Origin: Succinatimonas hippei
GTDB taxonomy: Bacteria > Pseudomonadota > Gammaproteobacteria > Enterobacterales > Succinivibrionaceae
Reading direction: 5' to 3'
DNA length: 15,916 nt
NCBI GenBank assembly: GCA_004557545.1
Contig: SFGV01000044.1
Span: 1 to 15,916, forward strand
Numbering within the stretch: the first letter of the stretch is position 1; every line of letters begins with the position of its first letter. This document shows positions 7,701 through 14,747 of this stretch, in pieces. The translations under genes and the position numbers were made by a program. The notes under the pieces were generated by a model, which worked only from the letters and a program-made list of their open reading frames with translations, had not been told where the DNA came from and did no database searches.

Positions 7701-8811
7701 TGATCTTTGATTTTGATCTCTGGTTTATAACTTCCTCTGCCGTCTCATAAATACCGCAACCTCTTAAGGATGTAATGAGTTCATCGTATGAGCAGTCATC
7801 AGAAAGACTGTTGATCGCAGACATTGCCGCGGCGGGATCTTTTTTTATGATCCCAAGACTTCCCTGATCCTTTGCGATACGGTATTTGTCATGAAACTCA
7901 GGGAGTTTTTGGACTATTTGAGAAATCAGCTCCGAAAGCTCGCGCTGCTTCTTTCCCGCGTACTCAAAAAGCGCTTTGCGGATCCCTGTTCTGGAGGGTT
8001 TTAAGGGATCAAGACCGCTTATTGCCTGATTAAACTCTGCTCCCGATACCCTGTACCCCATAAAAATTCCAGACTTATCATCAAGACTGGCCTGAGATGC
8101 CGCGACATTTTCAAGCTGATCTATTCTTTGGAGTACTCCGGTATCCCTATCCAGAGGATCCGTCCCTCCTATGACATCAAGGATCTGATCCGCTGTATTT
8201 TCTCCACTGTAAAAGATCTCACGCCAGACATCCGATACAGCCTCGTCCAACTCCTCGCTTATATCATCTGAAAGCTGGGTCTGGAACGGCTCACCTGACT
8301 CAAAGGAAAAGATCTTGTTGAGCGCCCGGTCGCAGAAGGAGTGAATGGTGCAAATCGCCGCGTCATCCAGCTGGCGCTCAGCCTGATCGAGGATCCTCGA
8401 GCATTTTTCGGCGCACGCTCTGTCAGTGCCATTATTTGTAAGCTCCAGTACCAGTCTGATTAACGGATCATCCTTATCTTTTGGAGCTTCGCCTGCAGCT
8501 GTTTTGTGAAACAACTCCCTGGCCTGATGCACTCTCTGACGCACTCTTGCCCTAAGCTCGGCCGCGGCGGCCTTTGTAAAGGTCACGACAAGCAGTTTGT
8601 CGGCAGTGAGAACTGGTTTAGGCTCAAATGTCGTACCATCAGAATGGATTCCTCGAATATCTCCTAACAGGAGCCTTACCGCCAGCAGGGTTATCGTGAA
8701 GGTTTTACCTGTACCCGCTGAGGCTCTGATCATGGATGACCGGTTAAGCGGCAGACTGAGTACATCAAGATTAAAGTCTTTTTTTGAATTTTCAGCATGA
8801 GTACCCATCAT
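4726..8811 (-). CDS. recB: RecBCD enzyme subunit RecB (3'-5' helicase and nuclease)
   Basis: This 1361-residue protein is the 3'-to-5' SF1A helicase and the only nuclease of RecBCD. Helicase motifs are Walker A ASAGTGKT (30-37), motif Ia VVTFTKAAAAEL (75-86), Walker B IDESQDTDP (461-469), motif III GDPKQSIYSFR (495-505), motif V TIHMSKGLEFP (858-868) and motif VI LYVALTRAE (927-935). The C-terminal nuclease has H1102 in FLHEAL, D1242 in GSLDLV, D1261 and K1263 in ADYKS and the YDVQYLFY helix (from 1290). These match E. coli H956, D1067, D1080 and K1082, so the enzyme should be active. It is about 180 residues longer than E. coli RecB (1180). A charged linker (about 963-1047) joins helicase and nuclease. 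The start overlaps the recC stop as ATGA. A second ATG at 8808 is 7 nt from the AGGAG and may be the true start, one residue shorter. Confidence 0.97.
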   Translation of the reverse strand: MMGTHAENSKKDFNLDVLSLPLNRSSMIRASAGTGKTFTITLLAVRLLLGDIRGIHSDGTTFEPKPVLTADKLLVVTFTKAAAAELRARVRQRVHQARELFHKTAAGEAPKDKDDPLIRLVLELTNNGTDRACAEKCSRILDQAERQLDDAAICTIHSFCDRALNKIFSFESGEPFQTQLSDDISEELDEAVSDVWREIFYSGENTADQILDVIGGTDPLDRDTGVLQRIDQLENVAASQASLDDKSGIFMGYRVSGAEFNQAISGLDPLKPSRTGIRKALFEYAGKKQRELSELISQIVQKLPEFHDKYRIAKDQGSLGIIKKDPAAAMSAINSLSDDCSYDELITSLRGCGIYETAEEVINQRSKSKITAEVQELEDIFIEISGTFGRYEKKLVSLKETEITLIALMALDRCSEICRRDHVLSFNGLIRELDKALYRKKDAAGSRLASTLRRQYPVVMIDESQDTDPMQYSIFKKIYLTTEAKKDGACCLFIGDPKQSIYSFRNADIHSYNQAGKDIRDLFDGGNDEIAESNVLKLPVNYRSNEDVVESVNDIFRGFGIPNDAVVKPFCDKSAQDSSAITYEKVGANKGKRVLCLDNEENPRSGCRVVFVNDECKGNSTSASAAAIVAARDIAKCLARGKLFDEKKQVTRPVEPSDIAVLVNSGTQSALISKCLSDLGIGSVYFSDRSSVMFDVELKGTYQRGRPTEAAQCLIDFMEAMQSYQAPGRVIRLMGTRLCGLDSSGFVSFCSDEKALESESTSLREAKELWERFGFLSAFRTWCYKHKTIGRIEKTDGGERFLTDCFQIAELVQEHTNQIPGTMAQLKWLRNQSHNEGNSADAVRKRLESENKQVKIYTIHMSKGLEFPIVFLPFVWVPRKNENSEGAPIRYYDFRDGKGCYRLDLDGSPESVNREFEDSLEEECRKLYVALTRAETANYIYITNENFNPRKISALALELTRWDKASCGPVKSKKSAAKDSVKSLGEQCFDQLRQNAEKTGGRYSFRKTSGEEAKADSEAFKRARAKPEEKQSELIVSDIQKGAIKQDFSVSSYTAVTRGLHDREFEQNDVAADQEARKVRTERATPDRFNFPRGTKAGTFLHEALQVCPFDRIADSEEMNKFKVHHAAIAQTRGLLEQWKQNSLPEEASYPDSPDPLEKWFTDITRARLPIGGDKSFRLCDLRAGDWIPEMEYLIPADGNISAQRLNALCIKSAKKVLGHEPEPPLVLDEKTLHGYVTGSLDLVMRVPGTDAAHDLYYVADYKSTHLGDSPECYNKDAVRKSVFDPHNRYDVQYLFYTLALHRFLKERLGDSYSYERNFGGVLYLYLRGLYEEPAAGGSGIFMTKPDEEIVNELDEMFRGR

Positions 8812-11800
8812 TTGTCTCCTTCAAAAGGAATTTTGGCAAATTGCTCGAAAACGTTGATGTAATAGTGGCGCAGGATCTCAAAGCATGGACCGCCGCTGTC
8901 ACATACCGAGCTTTCCCGAAACAGGAAACGCGCATCATCGTCAAATCCGAAGTCCTCTGCCTTATAACCGTTTTTCTCATCCTCAAGGAACCTGCTCATT
9001 GCTTTAAGCGCTTTACCCTCCTTAAGCAGATCCTTCCAGACCGGCAGAGGCCTGAGCCTTCCGGCGAGATAAAAGGCAAGGCAGGCTTCAAGAGCTTTTA
9101 GAGCGTCAGATCTTGTAAGAGGTGAGTATTTTTTAAACTCGCCATTGTTTCCTGATGCCCAGAGCTCATGCTCCTTATTGTCAAAAGCCAGAGACTGAGT
9201 TATCGCCTCAACCATAGAGGCGGTTCTTGGAAGCTCCTTACTGTAGGTGTTAACTATCGCGCAGACGCGTTTGATGTTGCCTGAAAGCGAGATCCGGGTT
9301 ATCCCGCTCATGTTGTCAGCCTCAGGAGTCACTCCGGTTAATTGGGCTATTTTTTCAGCGTCAAATTCGATAAAACCGCTGTCAAATTCCGCTTCAGCCT
9401 GCCCAGAAAACGGATCCTCCAAATGGCTTAGCCCTCTCGCATCAGCAAGTTTCTGTCTTATGCTATCGCGGGTCATTTTTATCGCCGCGCTCTCACGCTC
9501 AGCGAAGATCCCCGTGGGAAAGAGCGCGGATTTGCGTCTTGACTCCAATGCGCTGGCAAAATCCTCATCATCTAGCATTAAAAGATCCTGCTCAAATTTA
9601 CCCTTCTCCAGGTGATCAAGCTCAAAAGGCTCCAGATCTGTAGGCTCAGTTTCATTAAATGACGTACTGATCCCGGAAAGACGCATAAATCCTCTGCAGG
9701 GGTAATCAAGAAAGCTTATGAGCTCCTTTGGACTTAAGGTAATGGTCTCCGGCAGCCTCTGACCAAAATTGTCGGCAAGCCCCGGAGCCTCTGAGATGGC
9801 TTCTGATTTGGTATCACCTGTGAAACTGCGGCTGTCGAATGAAGGCTTTCTCGGGATGCTGAGCTCGCTACGCGCTTTGGGATCATAGTTTGAGCTGTCG
9901 TAGGCGTTGAGCTTTGACCTGATAGTCAGCATTTCAGAGGCGCTGACGCCATCTTTTGGTGAGCTTAAATTGTCATCCAGCCATTCCTTAAGTTCGGCAA
10001 TCACCGGTGAAGGCTCAAGCGGCATTCCGTTTGACGGATCCTGCCCTATGTAAGACAGGGTCAGTGAGTCTCTTGCTGAAAGAATGGCCTCAATGAAAAG
10101 ATAACGGTCATCTACCGAACGCGAACGGTCTCCGCGCCTGAAAAATTTCGTGGAAGAGAGCAGATTAAACCCGGGAGCGCGCTCCGCTCTCGGGAACTCG
10201 CCATCATTAAGCCCCAGAATAAAAATGTGCTTGAAAGGCACCGCGCGCATAGGCAGCATCGAGCAGAAATTCACAGAGCCCGCAAGATATTTACCCTCAT
10301 CTATCTTATGCTCAAGAGAATCCGCGAGCATGGATTGCAAAACTCTGAGGCTTATATGTGGTGATTTATTGAGCATCGACGGAATTTTCGATAAGCCACG
10401 TAGCACCTTTATAAATTTGTCCTTCTTGTCATCATCCTTTCCAAGGAAGCGGTCAAGCAGGATTTCCCTAAGCTTAGTGATGCGCTCTGGCACTTTATGC
10501 TTTTGTCCGTCTGATCCTTGCGTGTCAAAAAGATCACCGTCATCGCCAAGCTCCATGAATGTATCGCGTACATCCTTAAGACTGTTTATGAAATCCCAGA
10601 ACCGTCCGGCTGTAGCGGCATCCTCTCCTTCAATATCGGTATAACTGCCGTCATCGCATCCCGGGCCCTTCATGAAGCCGTTGAGGAGTCTTGAAATACC
10701 TCTGTCAAATGTCCAGGGCAGGGTAGCTCCATTTTTAGGTAGGTCTCTTTTGACCTCTTTATCATCAAGCCCCCAATGAATGCCAGATCCGGCGCACCAT
10801 CCTGAGATCACGTCTACATCTTCATTTGTAAAACCAAAAGTGGCGGCTATCTGGGGAACCGAGAGCAGCTCCATTACAAAACTCGCGGTAACCGGTTCCT
10901 CGCCTACTCTCATGAGCCTTAAAATCGCGTCAGCGGCGGGATCTTCTTTTGATACCGAACGATCCGCGATTGAATAAGGAATATAGGCAGGATCATTTTT
11001 CCCTACGCTGCCGAATACCGCTTCAATATCAGGAGCGTACTGCTCAATTGCCGGGGTCATAACCAGAATATCCCGGGGATTAAGCTCTTCTCCTTGTTCT
11101 GATGCGTTACTGAATTTCTCCAGTATGAGGTCGCGAAGCTCCTCAACCTCGCGCCTTCTTGTGTGGCATGAGACGAACGCGAGGGTTTTGCCATCCCCAA
11201 GCGGAGTTTTTTCGCGAGTATCTTCAGGCTTTCTTGAATAATCAAGAGAGAACATCCCGCGCTTTACAAGTGACAGAACATCCTGCTCAGGAGGCTCCAC
11301 AAAGAAATTGTCAAACTCGGGCTGTTTCTCTTCAGGCAGGTCACAGAGCATGGACAATAAGTCCCTGCCTTCGCGGCCTGAGGCTGAAAGCAGCGGGCTG
11401 AAGCCGTCTAATATATCCTCATCGCTCTCTTCGCTGCTTAAAGTCTGCGGTTTTTCCGGATCATCTGCTGACGCGTCAGAGAGTCGGTCACCAAGACTTG
11501 CCGCAAGCTCCTTGCGGATCTGGCCGTTTTTCGCGTAAAGTCTCGGATTGCGTCCGCACCTGAGATCGCCCCAGTAATCCCTGCAGGGATTTAAAAGCAG
11601 CAGTATGACCTCAGTATGAAGGCCAAGATCGGCAAGCAGCTTCACTACCTGAGCAGGCAGTGAGCTTACCCCCGCGATAAAGATCCTTTCAGGAAGCTTT
11701 TCCTCGACCTTACTTCCGTCTTTAGATAACTTTTCTATAAAAGAGTTGATCATCTGAGGTCTGTCGAAATAAACAGGCTTCTCTTGAGATTCCTTCCGGT

Positions 11801-12491
11801 TTATCCACCCTCGCATATTCGAACGCAGACGCGACCAGAGGAACAGTTGCCAGTCATAGCTTGATATCTCAGGAGGGATTTTCCCGTCCTTGTGCCTCAT
11901 TGACCTGGGAAGCATTCCCCACAACGCGTCACGCACCTTCCCGCCATGCTGTCCTTCTCCCTTCTTATAGCTGATCCATGTATCAAAATCAGCCTCATCA
12001 AGCTCGTCCCACTTTAAAATCCATTCAGGGCGGTACATCTGGTACTGGTCGAAGGTATCGGCTATCTTCGAGCATAATTCATAAAGTCTGAGATCCGGCT
12101 CATCGCTCTTGGGAACCTCTATGTACTGTACAAGCGGTGAGGTTATGGACCTGTATTTCTCTTCTTTCCATTTTGCTGACATCGACATCAGCGACCAGGT
12201 TATGGCGTCACGGTTGAAGTAGTTTTCCTCTCCGATTTCCTTATCGTCACAGATTTTTTTGTAGTTCTCCCATATGAACTCCCAGAGCTGCATATAATCA
12301 ATCCCGGCCGCTATTTCATTGCGCGACGCGATCTCCTGATTAAGGTAGTTCTTCATTCCATTGTTAAGAATCAGGATTTTTTCTTTGCCAAGCGGAGTCT
12401 TTAAAGGATGGTTTTTTATGATAACGGCACAGGCCGTGGCCAGAGCTGAGATATCGTTGGAATTAATGACCTTGAGTCTTTGTTCGCGCAT
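8808..12491 (-). CDS. recC: RecBCD enzyme subunit RecC (Chi-recognition subunit)
   Basis: This 1227-residue protein is RecC, an inactivated helicase-like subunit that holds RecB and RecD together, splits the DNA strands and scans for Chi. The N-terminal pattern (ILNNGMKNYLNQEIA followed by AAGIDYMQLWEFIW) matches the family opening. The most telling block is GLNDGEFPRAE, RAPGFNLLS and RRGDRSRSVDDRYLFIEA (around residues 760-800), which matches the conserved E. coli RecC segment. It is about 105 residues longer than E. coli RecC (1122). I start at the ATG at 12491, with AGGTGA 5 nt upstream. The in-frame GTG at 12500 is part of that ribosome binding site and so is unlikely to initiate. The gene opens the recC-recB-recD cluster and is preceded by a 234-nt gap after the lpp terminator. 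Confidence 0.96.
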   Translation of the reverse strand: MREQRLKVINSNDISALATACAVIIKNHPLKTPLGKEKILILNNGMKNYLNQEIASRNEIAAGIDYMQLWEFIWENYKKICDDKEIGEENYFNRDAITWSLMSMSAKWKEEKYRSITSPLVQYIEVPKSDEPDLRLYELCSKIADTFDQYQMYRPEWILKWDELDEADFDTWISYKKGEGQHGGKVRDALWGMLPRSMRHKDGKIPPEISSYDWQLFLWSRLRSNMRGWINRKESQEKPVYFDRPQMINSFIEKLSKDGSKVEEKLPERIFIAGVSSLPAQVVKLLADLGLHTEVILLLLNPCRDYWGDLRCGRNPRLYAKNGQIRKELAASLGDRLSDASADDPEKPQTLSSEESDEDILDGFSPLLSASGREGRDLLSMLCDLPEEKQPEFDNFFVEPPEQDVLSLVKRGMFSLDYSRKPEDTREKTPLGDGKTLAFVSCHTRRREVEELRDLILEKFSNASEQGEELNPRDILVMTPAIEQYAPDIEAVFGSVGKNDPAYIPYSIADRSVSKEDPAADAILRLMRVGEEPVTASFVMELLSVPQIAATFGFTNEDVDVISGWCAGSGIHWGLDDKEVKRDLPKNGATLPWTFDRGISRLLNGFMKGPGCDDGSYTDIEGEDAATAGRFWDFINSLKDVRDTFMELGDDGDLFDTQGSDGQKHKVPERITKLREILLDRFLGKDDDKKDKFIKVLRGLSKIPSMLNKSPHISLRVLQSMLADSLEHKIDEGKYLAGSVNFCSMLPMRAVPFKHIFILGLNDGEFPRAERAPGFNLLSSTKFFRRGDRSRSVDDRYLFIEAILSARDSLTLSYIGQDPSNGMPLEPSPVIAELKEWLDDNLSSPKDGVSASEMLTIRSKLNAYDSSNYDPKARSELSIPRKPSFDSRSFTGDTKSEAISEAPGLADNFGQRLPETITLSPKELISFLDYPCRGFMRLSGISTSFNETEPTDLEPFELDHLEKGKFEQDLLMLDDEDFASALESRRKSALFPTGIFAERESAAIKMTRDSIRQKLADARGLSHLEDPFSGQAEAEFDSGFIEFDAEKIAQLTGVTPEADNMSGITRISLSGNIKRVCAIVNTYSKELPRTASMVEAITQSLAFDNKEHELWASGNNGEFKKYSPLTRSDALKALEACLAFYLAGRLRPLPVWKDLLKEGKALKAMSRFLEDEKNGYKAEDFGFDDDARFLFRESSVCDSGGPCFEILRHYYINVFEQFAKIPFEGDK

Positions 12492-12556
12492 GTGGATCAC
12501 CTGAAGATAGTGCAGAGGAAGATAGCCTAAATCAGGATCTATTTTACGCTTGATAT

Positions 12557-12585
12557 TAAATAACAGGTATAAATTTATTTCACAA
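12557..12585 (-). promoter_or_regulatory. Candidate promoter for recC-recB-recD
   Basis: Upstream of recC the minus strand has TTGTGA (12585-12580) as -35, a 17-nt spacer and TATTTA (12562-12557) as -10, in an AT-rich context about 65 nt before the start codon. Both hexamers match consensus at four of six positions, which suits a gene set that is normally weakly expressed. The remainder of the gap (12586-12725) has no coding frame. An 11-nt direct repeat caggatctatt occurs at 12533-12543 and 12670-12680. I see no LexA box. Confidence 0.4.
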
Positions 12586-12725
12586 TTCGATCTAACGCAG
12601 GTTTTCTATATAACAAAAGCTGGATTCAGACGTAAGTAAGGTTTTTAAGCGGGAATAAAAGTAGGATAGCAGGATCTATTCAACAGAAAATCAGAATAGC
12701 CGAAAAGGCGAAACTTCAAAAATGG

Positions 12726-12751
12726 AAAAGGCCCACTTGCGCGGGCCTTTT
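12726..12751 (-). terminator. Intrinsic terminator of lpp
   Basis: AAAAGGCCC and GGGCCTTTT form a 9-bp stem with an 8-nt loop, 21 nt after the lpp stop codon. In the minus-strand direction the stem ends in TTTT and continues with CCATTTTTG. It has A/T arms on both sides, so it could terminate in either direction. It separates the highly expressed lipoprotein gene from recC. A second small hairpin (12767-12782, CAAGAA/TTCTTG) covers the lpp stop codon. Confidence 0.85.
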
Positions 12752-12772
12752 CACTAGCTGTCAAAGCAAGAA

Positions 12773-13000
12773 TTACTTCTTGTAACGACGAGCCAGGTTG
12801 TCGAGACGCTCGTTAGCACGGGCAGCGTCTGACTTAACGAAAGCAACGTCGTTGGCGAGCTTGGACTGCTGAGCCTTCAGGGCATCAACATCAGCGGCGA
12901 TCGCGTCAATCTTGGCCTCTAAGCCATCATTTGAAGCGCAGCCAACCAGAACGGTAGCACCAAGGGCAACAACGCCTAACATAGCCTGAAACTTGTTCAT
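12773..13000 (-). CDS. lpp: Murein lipoprotein Lpp-like (Braun lipoprotein)
   Basis: This 75-residue precursor has a lipoprotein signal peptide (MNKFQAMLGVVALGATVLVG) and lipobox LVGC with C21 as the lipidated residue. The mature chain of 55 residues is close to E. coli Lpp (58). It shows the same heptad-patterned coiled coil with alternating A, I, V and L, and the conserved C-terminal block DAARANERLDNLARRY. The final K75 corresponds to the lysine that L,D-transpeptidases link to peptidoglycan, so this is an outer-membrane tether acting as a trimer in the periplasm. The ATG at 13000 has GGAG about 8 nt upstream. A longer frame opening with TTG at 13012 would spoil the signal peptide. The gene is monocistronic, with its own promoter and terminator. 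Confidence 0.9.
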   Translation of the reverse strand: MNKFQAMLGVVALGATVLVGCASNDGLEAKIDAIAADVDALKAQQSKLANDVAFVKSDAARANERLDNLARRYKK

Positions 13001-13014
13001 TTTTATCTCCAATA

Positions 13015-13054
13015 CTGTTTAAACAGAGAATATTCATTAGGGGCTCTTGCCCCT
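13015..13054 (-). promoter_or_regulatory. Structured 5' leader of lpp: hairpin plus palindrome
   Basis: Between the predicted lpp start of transcription (near 13066) and the ribosome binding site are a perfect hairpin, AGGGGC/GCCCCT with a 4-nt loop (13039-13054), and a perfect 12-nt palindrome, CTGTTTAAACAG (13015-13026), ending a few bases before the GGAG. The hairpin near the 5' end could protect an abundant mRNA from decay. The palindrome could sequester bases near the ribosome binding site or bind a regulator. Function is inference. Confidence 0.5.
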
Positions 13055-13072
13055 GCTGACAAGGCGTATTCT

Positions 13073-13101
13073 ATTATAAATTTTTAACTGTGGCACATTT
13101 T
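13073..13101 (-). promoter_or_regulatory. Probable lpp promoter (consensus -10)
   Basis: The minus strand has a perfect TATAAT (13078-13073) about 73 nt before the lpp start codon. The -35 region at 17-nt spacing (AAAATG, 13101-13096) is poor. It is preceded by A and T tracts (about 13105-13130) that may serve as a UP element. The consensus -10 and AT-rich upstream sequence fit a strongly expressed gene. Confidence 0.6.
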
Positions 13102-13328
13102 CTTAAAAAAATTATGTTATTTATTTTCAAATACTTCTCCAGTTCGTTTTATTTAGTTTTTATATTTAATCTATGATTTTAAAAAGATTTAAACATTCTC
13201 ACGCTATCAAAAATGATTTTTTATGCTAATTTTTTTCAATTTTACGATTTAGAGATTTAAATCAGATAGGACTAAGGAAAGAAGCCTGCCAGACAGGAAG
13301 GGATCAGGCGGGATCAAAATCTATAGTG
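13102..13328. other. AT-rich intergenic region between ureG and lpp
   Basis: This is the main part of the only gene-free stretch longer than 300 nt (13001-13354). Roughly 13105-13260 is very AT-rich, with repeated ttta and aaaa tracts and a GATTTAAATC palindrome near 13253-13262. I find no convincing reading frame on either strand. The part nearest ureG (13280-13320) contains a weak stem, CCTG/CAGG with a 5-nt loop, without a T run. The AT-rich block is a plausible curved or UP-element region for the lpp promoter. Confidence 0.5.
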
Positions 13329-13349
13329 CTTTATCCCGTCTGGGAAAAG
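13329..13349 (-). terminator. Possible terminator hairpin after ureG
   Basis: Five bases after the ureG stop codon the minus strand can fold CTTTTCCC against GGGA-AAAG, an 8-bp stem with one bulged base and the 4-nt loop AGAC. The following sequence (CACTATAGATTTTG) has only a weak T tract, so termination here would be inefficient. It is the best candidate for the end of the urease operon in the window. Confidence 0.35.
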
Positions 13350-13354
13350 CTGTT

Positions 13355-13975
13355 TCATCCGCGCCGCGGCAACATTCCGCGGTCAATTATAAAATGCTCT
13401 ATCTCATCCATTCCTTCGCGTTTTAGCATGTTAGCGAATACAAACGGACGGTCTCCACGCATTTTTTTTGAATCACGTTCCATGACCTCAAGCGAAGCGC
13501 CAACCATAGGAGCGAGATCCGTTTTATTGATTACCAGAAGATCCGATCTGGTGATGCCGGGGCCACCTTTGCGCGGGATCTTGTCTCCTTCGCTGACATC
13601 AATGATATAAAGAGTCAGATCCGCAAGCTCCGGACTGAATGTAGCCGAAAGGTTATCTCCGCCGCTTTCTACAAAAACCAGCTCAAGACCCTTGTGTCTT
13701 GTGACCAGTGTATCTATCGCCTCAAGATTCATCGAGGCGTCTTCGCGTATCGCGGTGTGAGGACAGCCGCCGGTCTCTACTCCGATAATGCGATCAGGTT
13801 CAAGCGCGTTATGACGAAGCAGAAATTCGGCATCCTCTTTGGTGTAGATATCATTGGTTACCACCGCCATGTTATAGCGTGAACGAAAATCCAGACAAAG
13901 ATTTAAAAGCAGCGCCGTTTTTCCGGACCCCACTGGTCCGCCTATGCCAACACGCAAACATTCCTTTGAATTCAT
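13355..13975 (-). CDS. ureG: Urease accessory GTPase UreG
   Basis: This 206-residue SIMIBI-class GTPase supplies the energy and the nickel hand-over for urease maturation, working in the UreD-UreF-UreG complex and receiving Ni from UreE; family length is about 205. It shows the P-loop GPVGSGKT (13-20), TNDIYTKEDAEFL (40-52), the metal-binding CPH (71-73), ESGGDNL (103-109), DVSEGDKIPRKGGPGI (126-141) and the guanine-specificity NKTDL (150-154). I start at the ATG at 13975 (MNSKECLRVG), which has AGGA about 8 nt upstream and lies 22 nt after the ureF stop. The frame stays open to 14032, but that would overlap ureF and add 19 residues unlike the family. This is the last urease gene in the window; no ureD follows. 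Confidence 0.97.
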   Translation of the reverse strand: MNSKECLRVGIGGPVGSGKTALLLNLCLDFRSRYNMAVVTNDIYTKEDAEFLLRHNALEPDRIIGVETGGCPHTAIREDASMNLEAIDTLVTRHKGLELVFVESGGDNLSATFSPELADLTLYIIDVSEGDKIPRKGGPGITRSDLLVINKTDLAPMVGASLEVMERDSKKMRGDRPFVFANMLKREGMDEIEHFIIDRGMLPRRG

Positions 13976-13997
13976 TTTATTCCTAACCTCTAAAAAA

Positions 13998-14747
13998 TCA
14001 GCTCCGAAACAATCTTGAGTACTGAACCTCATGCAGTGAGCTCAGGATCGCGTGCGCGGGCAGAGAAACACCGACTGGCGGATCCTGTCTGTCCATTACC
14101 TGTAATACCGAGTCTTCAAAAAATGGAATAAGGCTGACGAGCACCTGCTGACCGCGGTTCTGCCCCAGAGGAACAGCTTTGATTGCCGCGCTCACCTGAT
14201 TTTGGGCCCATGACATTAAAAAAGAGAGCATAAGACCCTGACAGCTTTCCTGACAAACAGGAAGAGTTTGTGCCCCGCATATAGCCAGCGCGGAAATATA
14301 CCCGGGATGCAACCCGTCTGCCCACGAAGGGAACTTATCAAGAGCCTTGAGAAGACGTATAAGAGCGCTGCCCGTAGCGCGGTCTTCCTCGCACAGCTCT
14401 TTGGTTCCTCGTCCTGAAAGTAGCCTTGCGTCAAGCCGCTCAAATTCTGACCGGTCTTCTTTACATGAAGCGCGATAGAGTAGCTTTAATAGTGGAAGAT
14501 CCCAGCGCATAAGACCATATCTGACAGCGTCTTCAAGACACTGTCTGAGACTGTCCCCGTCCTTTACGACTTTGCGCTCAATTGCCTGCTCAAGTCCCTC
14601 TGAGAAAGAAAATCCCCCGACAGGAAGAGCTGGCGAAGATAACCACATAAGTGTCGCGATCTGCTGTGATAACAAATCCTTTTTAACGCCGCTTAAGGTG
14701 TTTGTCCCCGCCGTCTTATCATTCATGGATTCAGCATGACTATTCAT
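13998..14747 (-). CDS. ureF: Urease accessory protein UreF
   Basis: This protein is the urease-maturation scaffold that binds UreD and recruits UreG, gating its GTPase during nickel insertion. With the ATG at 14747 it has 249 residues, slightly longer than usual (about 225-240). Family features are the opening SSPALPVGGFSFSEGLE (37-53), the helical middle with TKELCEEDRATG, the loop AVPLGQNRGQ (191-200) and the exact family ending SRLFRS. The start is uncertain: ATG at 14750, 14747 and 14726 are all in frame and none has a clear ribosome binding site. The 14747 start overlaps the ureE stop by 8 nt, which would allow reinitiation. The frame remains open to 14876, but that stretch is the His-tail DNA of ureE read in another frame (methionine-rich) and should not be counted. 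Confidence 0.93.
   Translation of the reverse strand: MNSHAESMNDKTAGTNTLSGVKKDLLSQQIATLMWLSSPALPVGGFSFSEGLEQAIERKVVKDGDSLRQCLEDAVRYGLMRWDLPLLKLLYRASCKEDRSEFERLDARLLSGRGTKELCEEDRATGSALIRLLKALDKFPSWADGLHPGYISALAICGAQTLPVCQESCQGLMLSFLMSWAQNQVSAAIKAVPLGQNRGQQVLVSLIPFFEDSVLQVMDRQDPPVGVSLPAHAILSSLHEVQYSRLFRS

Noticed and set aside
2639..12491. E. coli-type Chi sites (GCTGGTGG) near recBCD
   Set aside because: Reading by eye I found near matches (GCTGGTGC, GCTGGTGA) but no exact copy on either strand. A window this small says nothing about Chi use, and the local Chi may differ.
12492..12500. GTG start of recC three codons upstream
   Set aside because: The GTG is part of the AGGTGA ribosome binding site for the ATG at 12491, so initiation there is unlikely.
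12695..12712. Small GCC/GGC hairpin upstream of the recC region
   Set aside because: The stem is only 3-4 bp and there is no T run, so it is too weak to call a terminator.
13976..14032. Longer UreG from an upstream ATG at 14032
   Set aside because: It would overlap the end of ureF by 35 nt and adds residues unlike UreG, while the ATG at 13975 has a good ribosome binding site and gives the family length.
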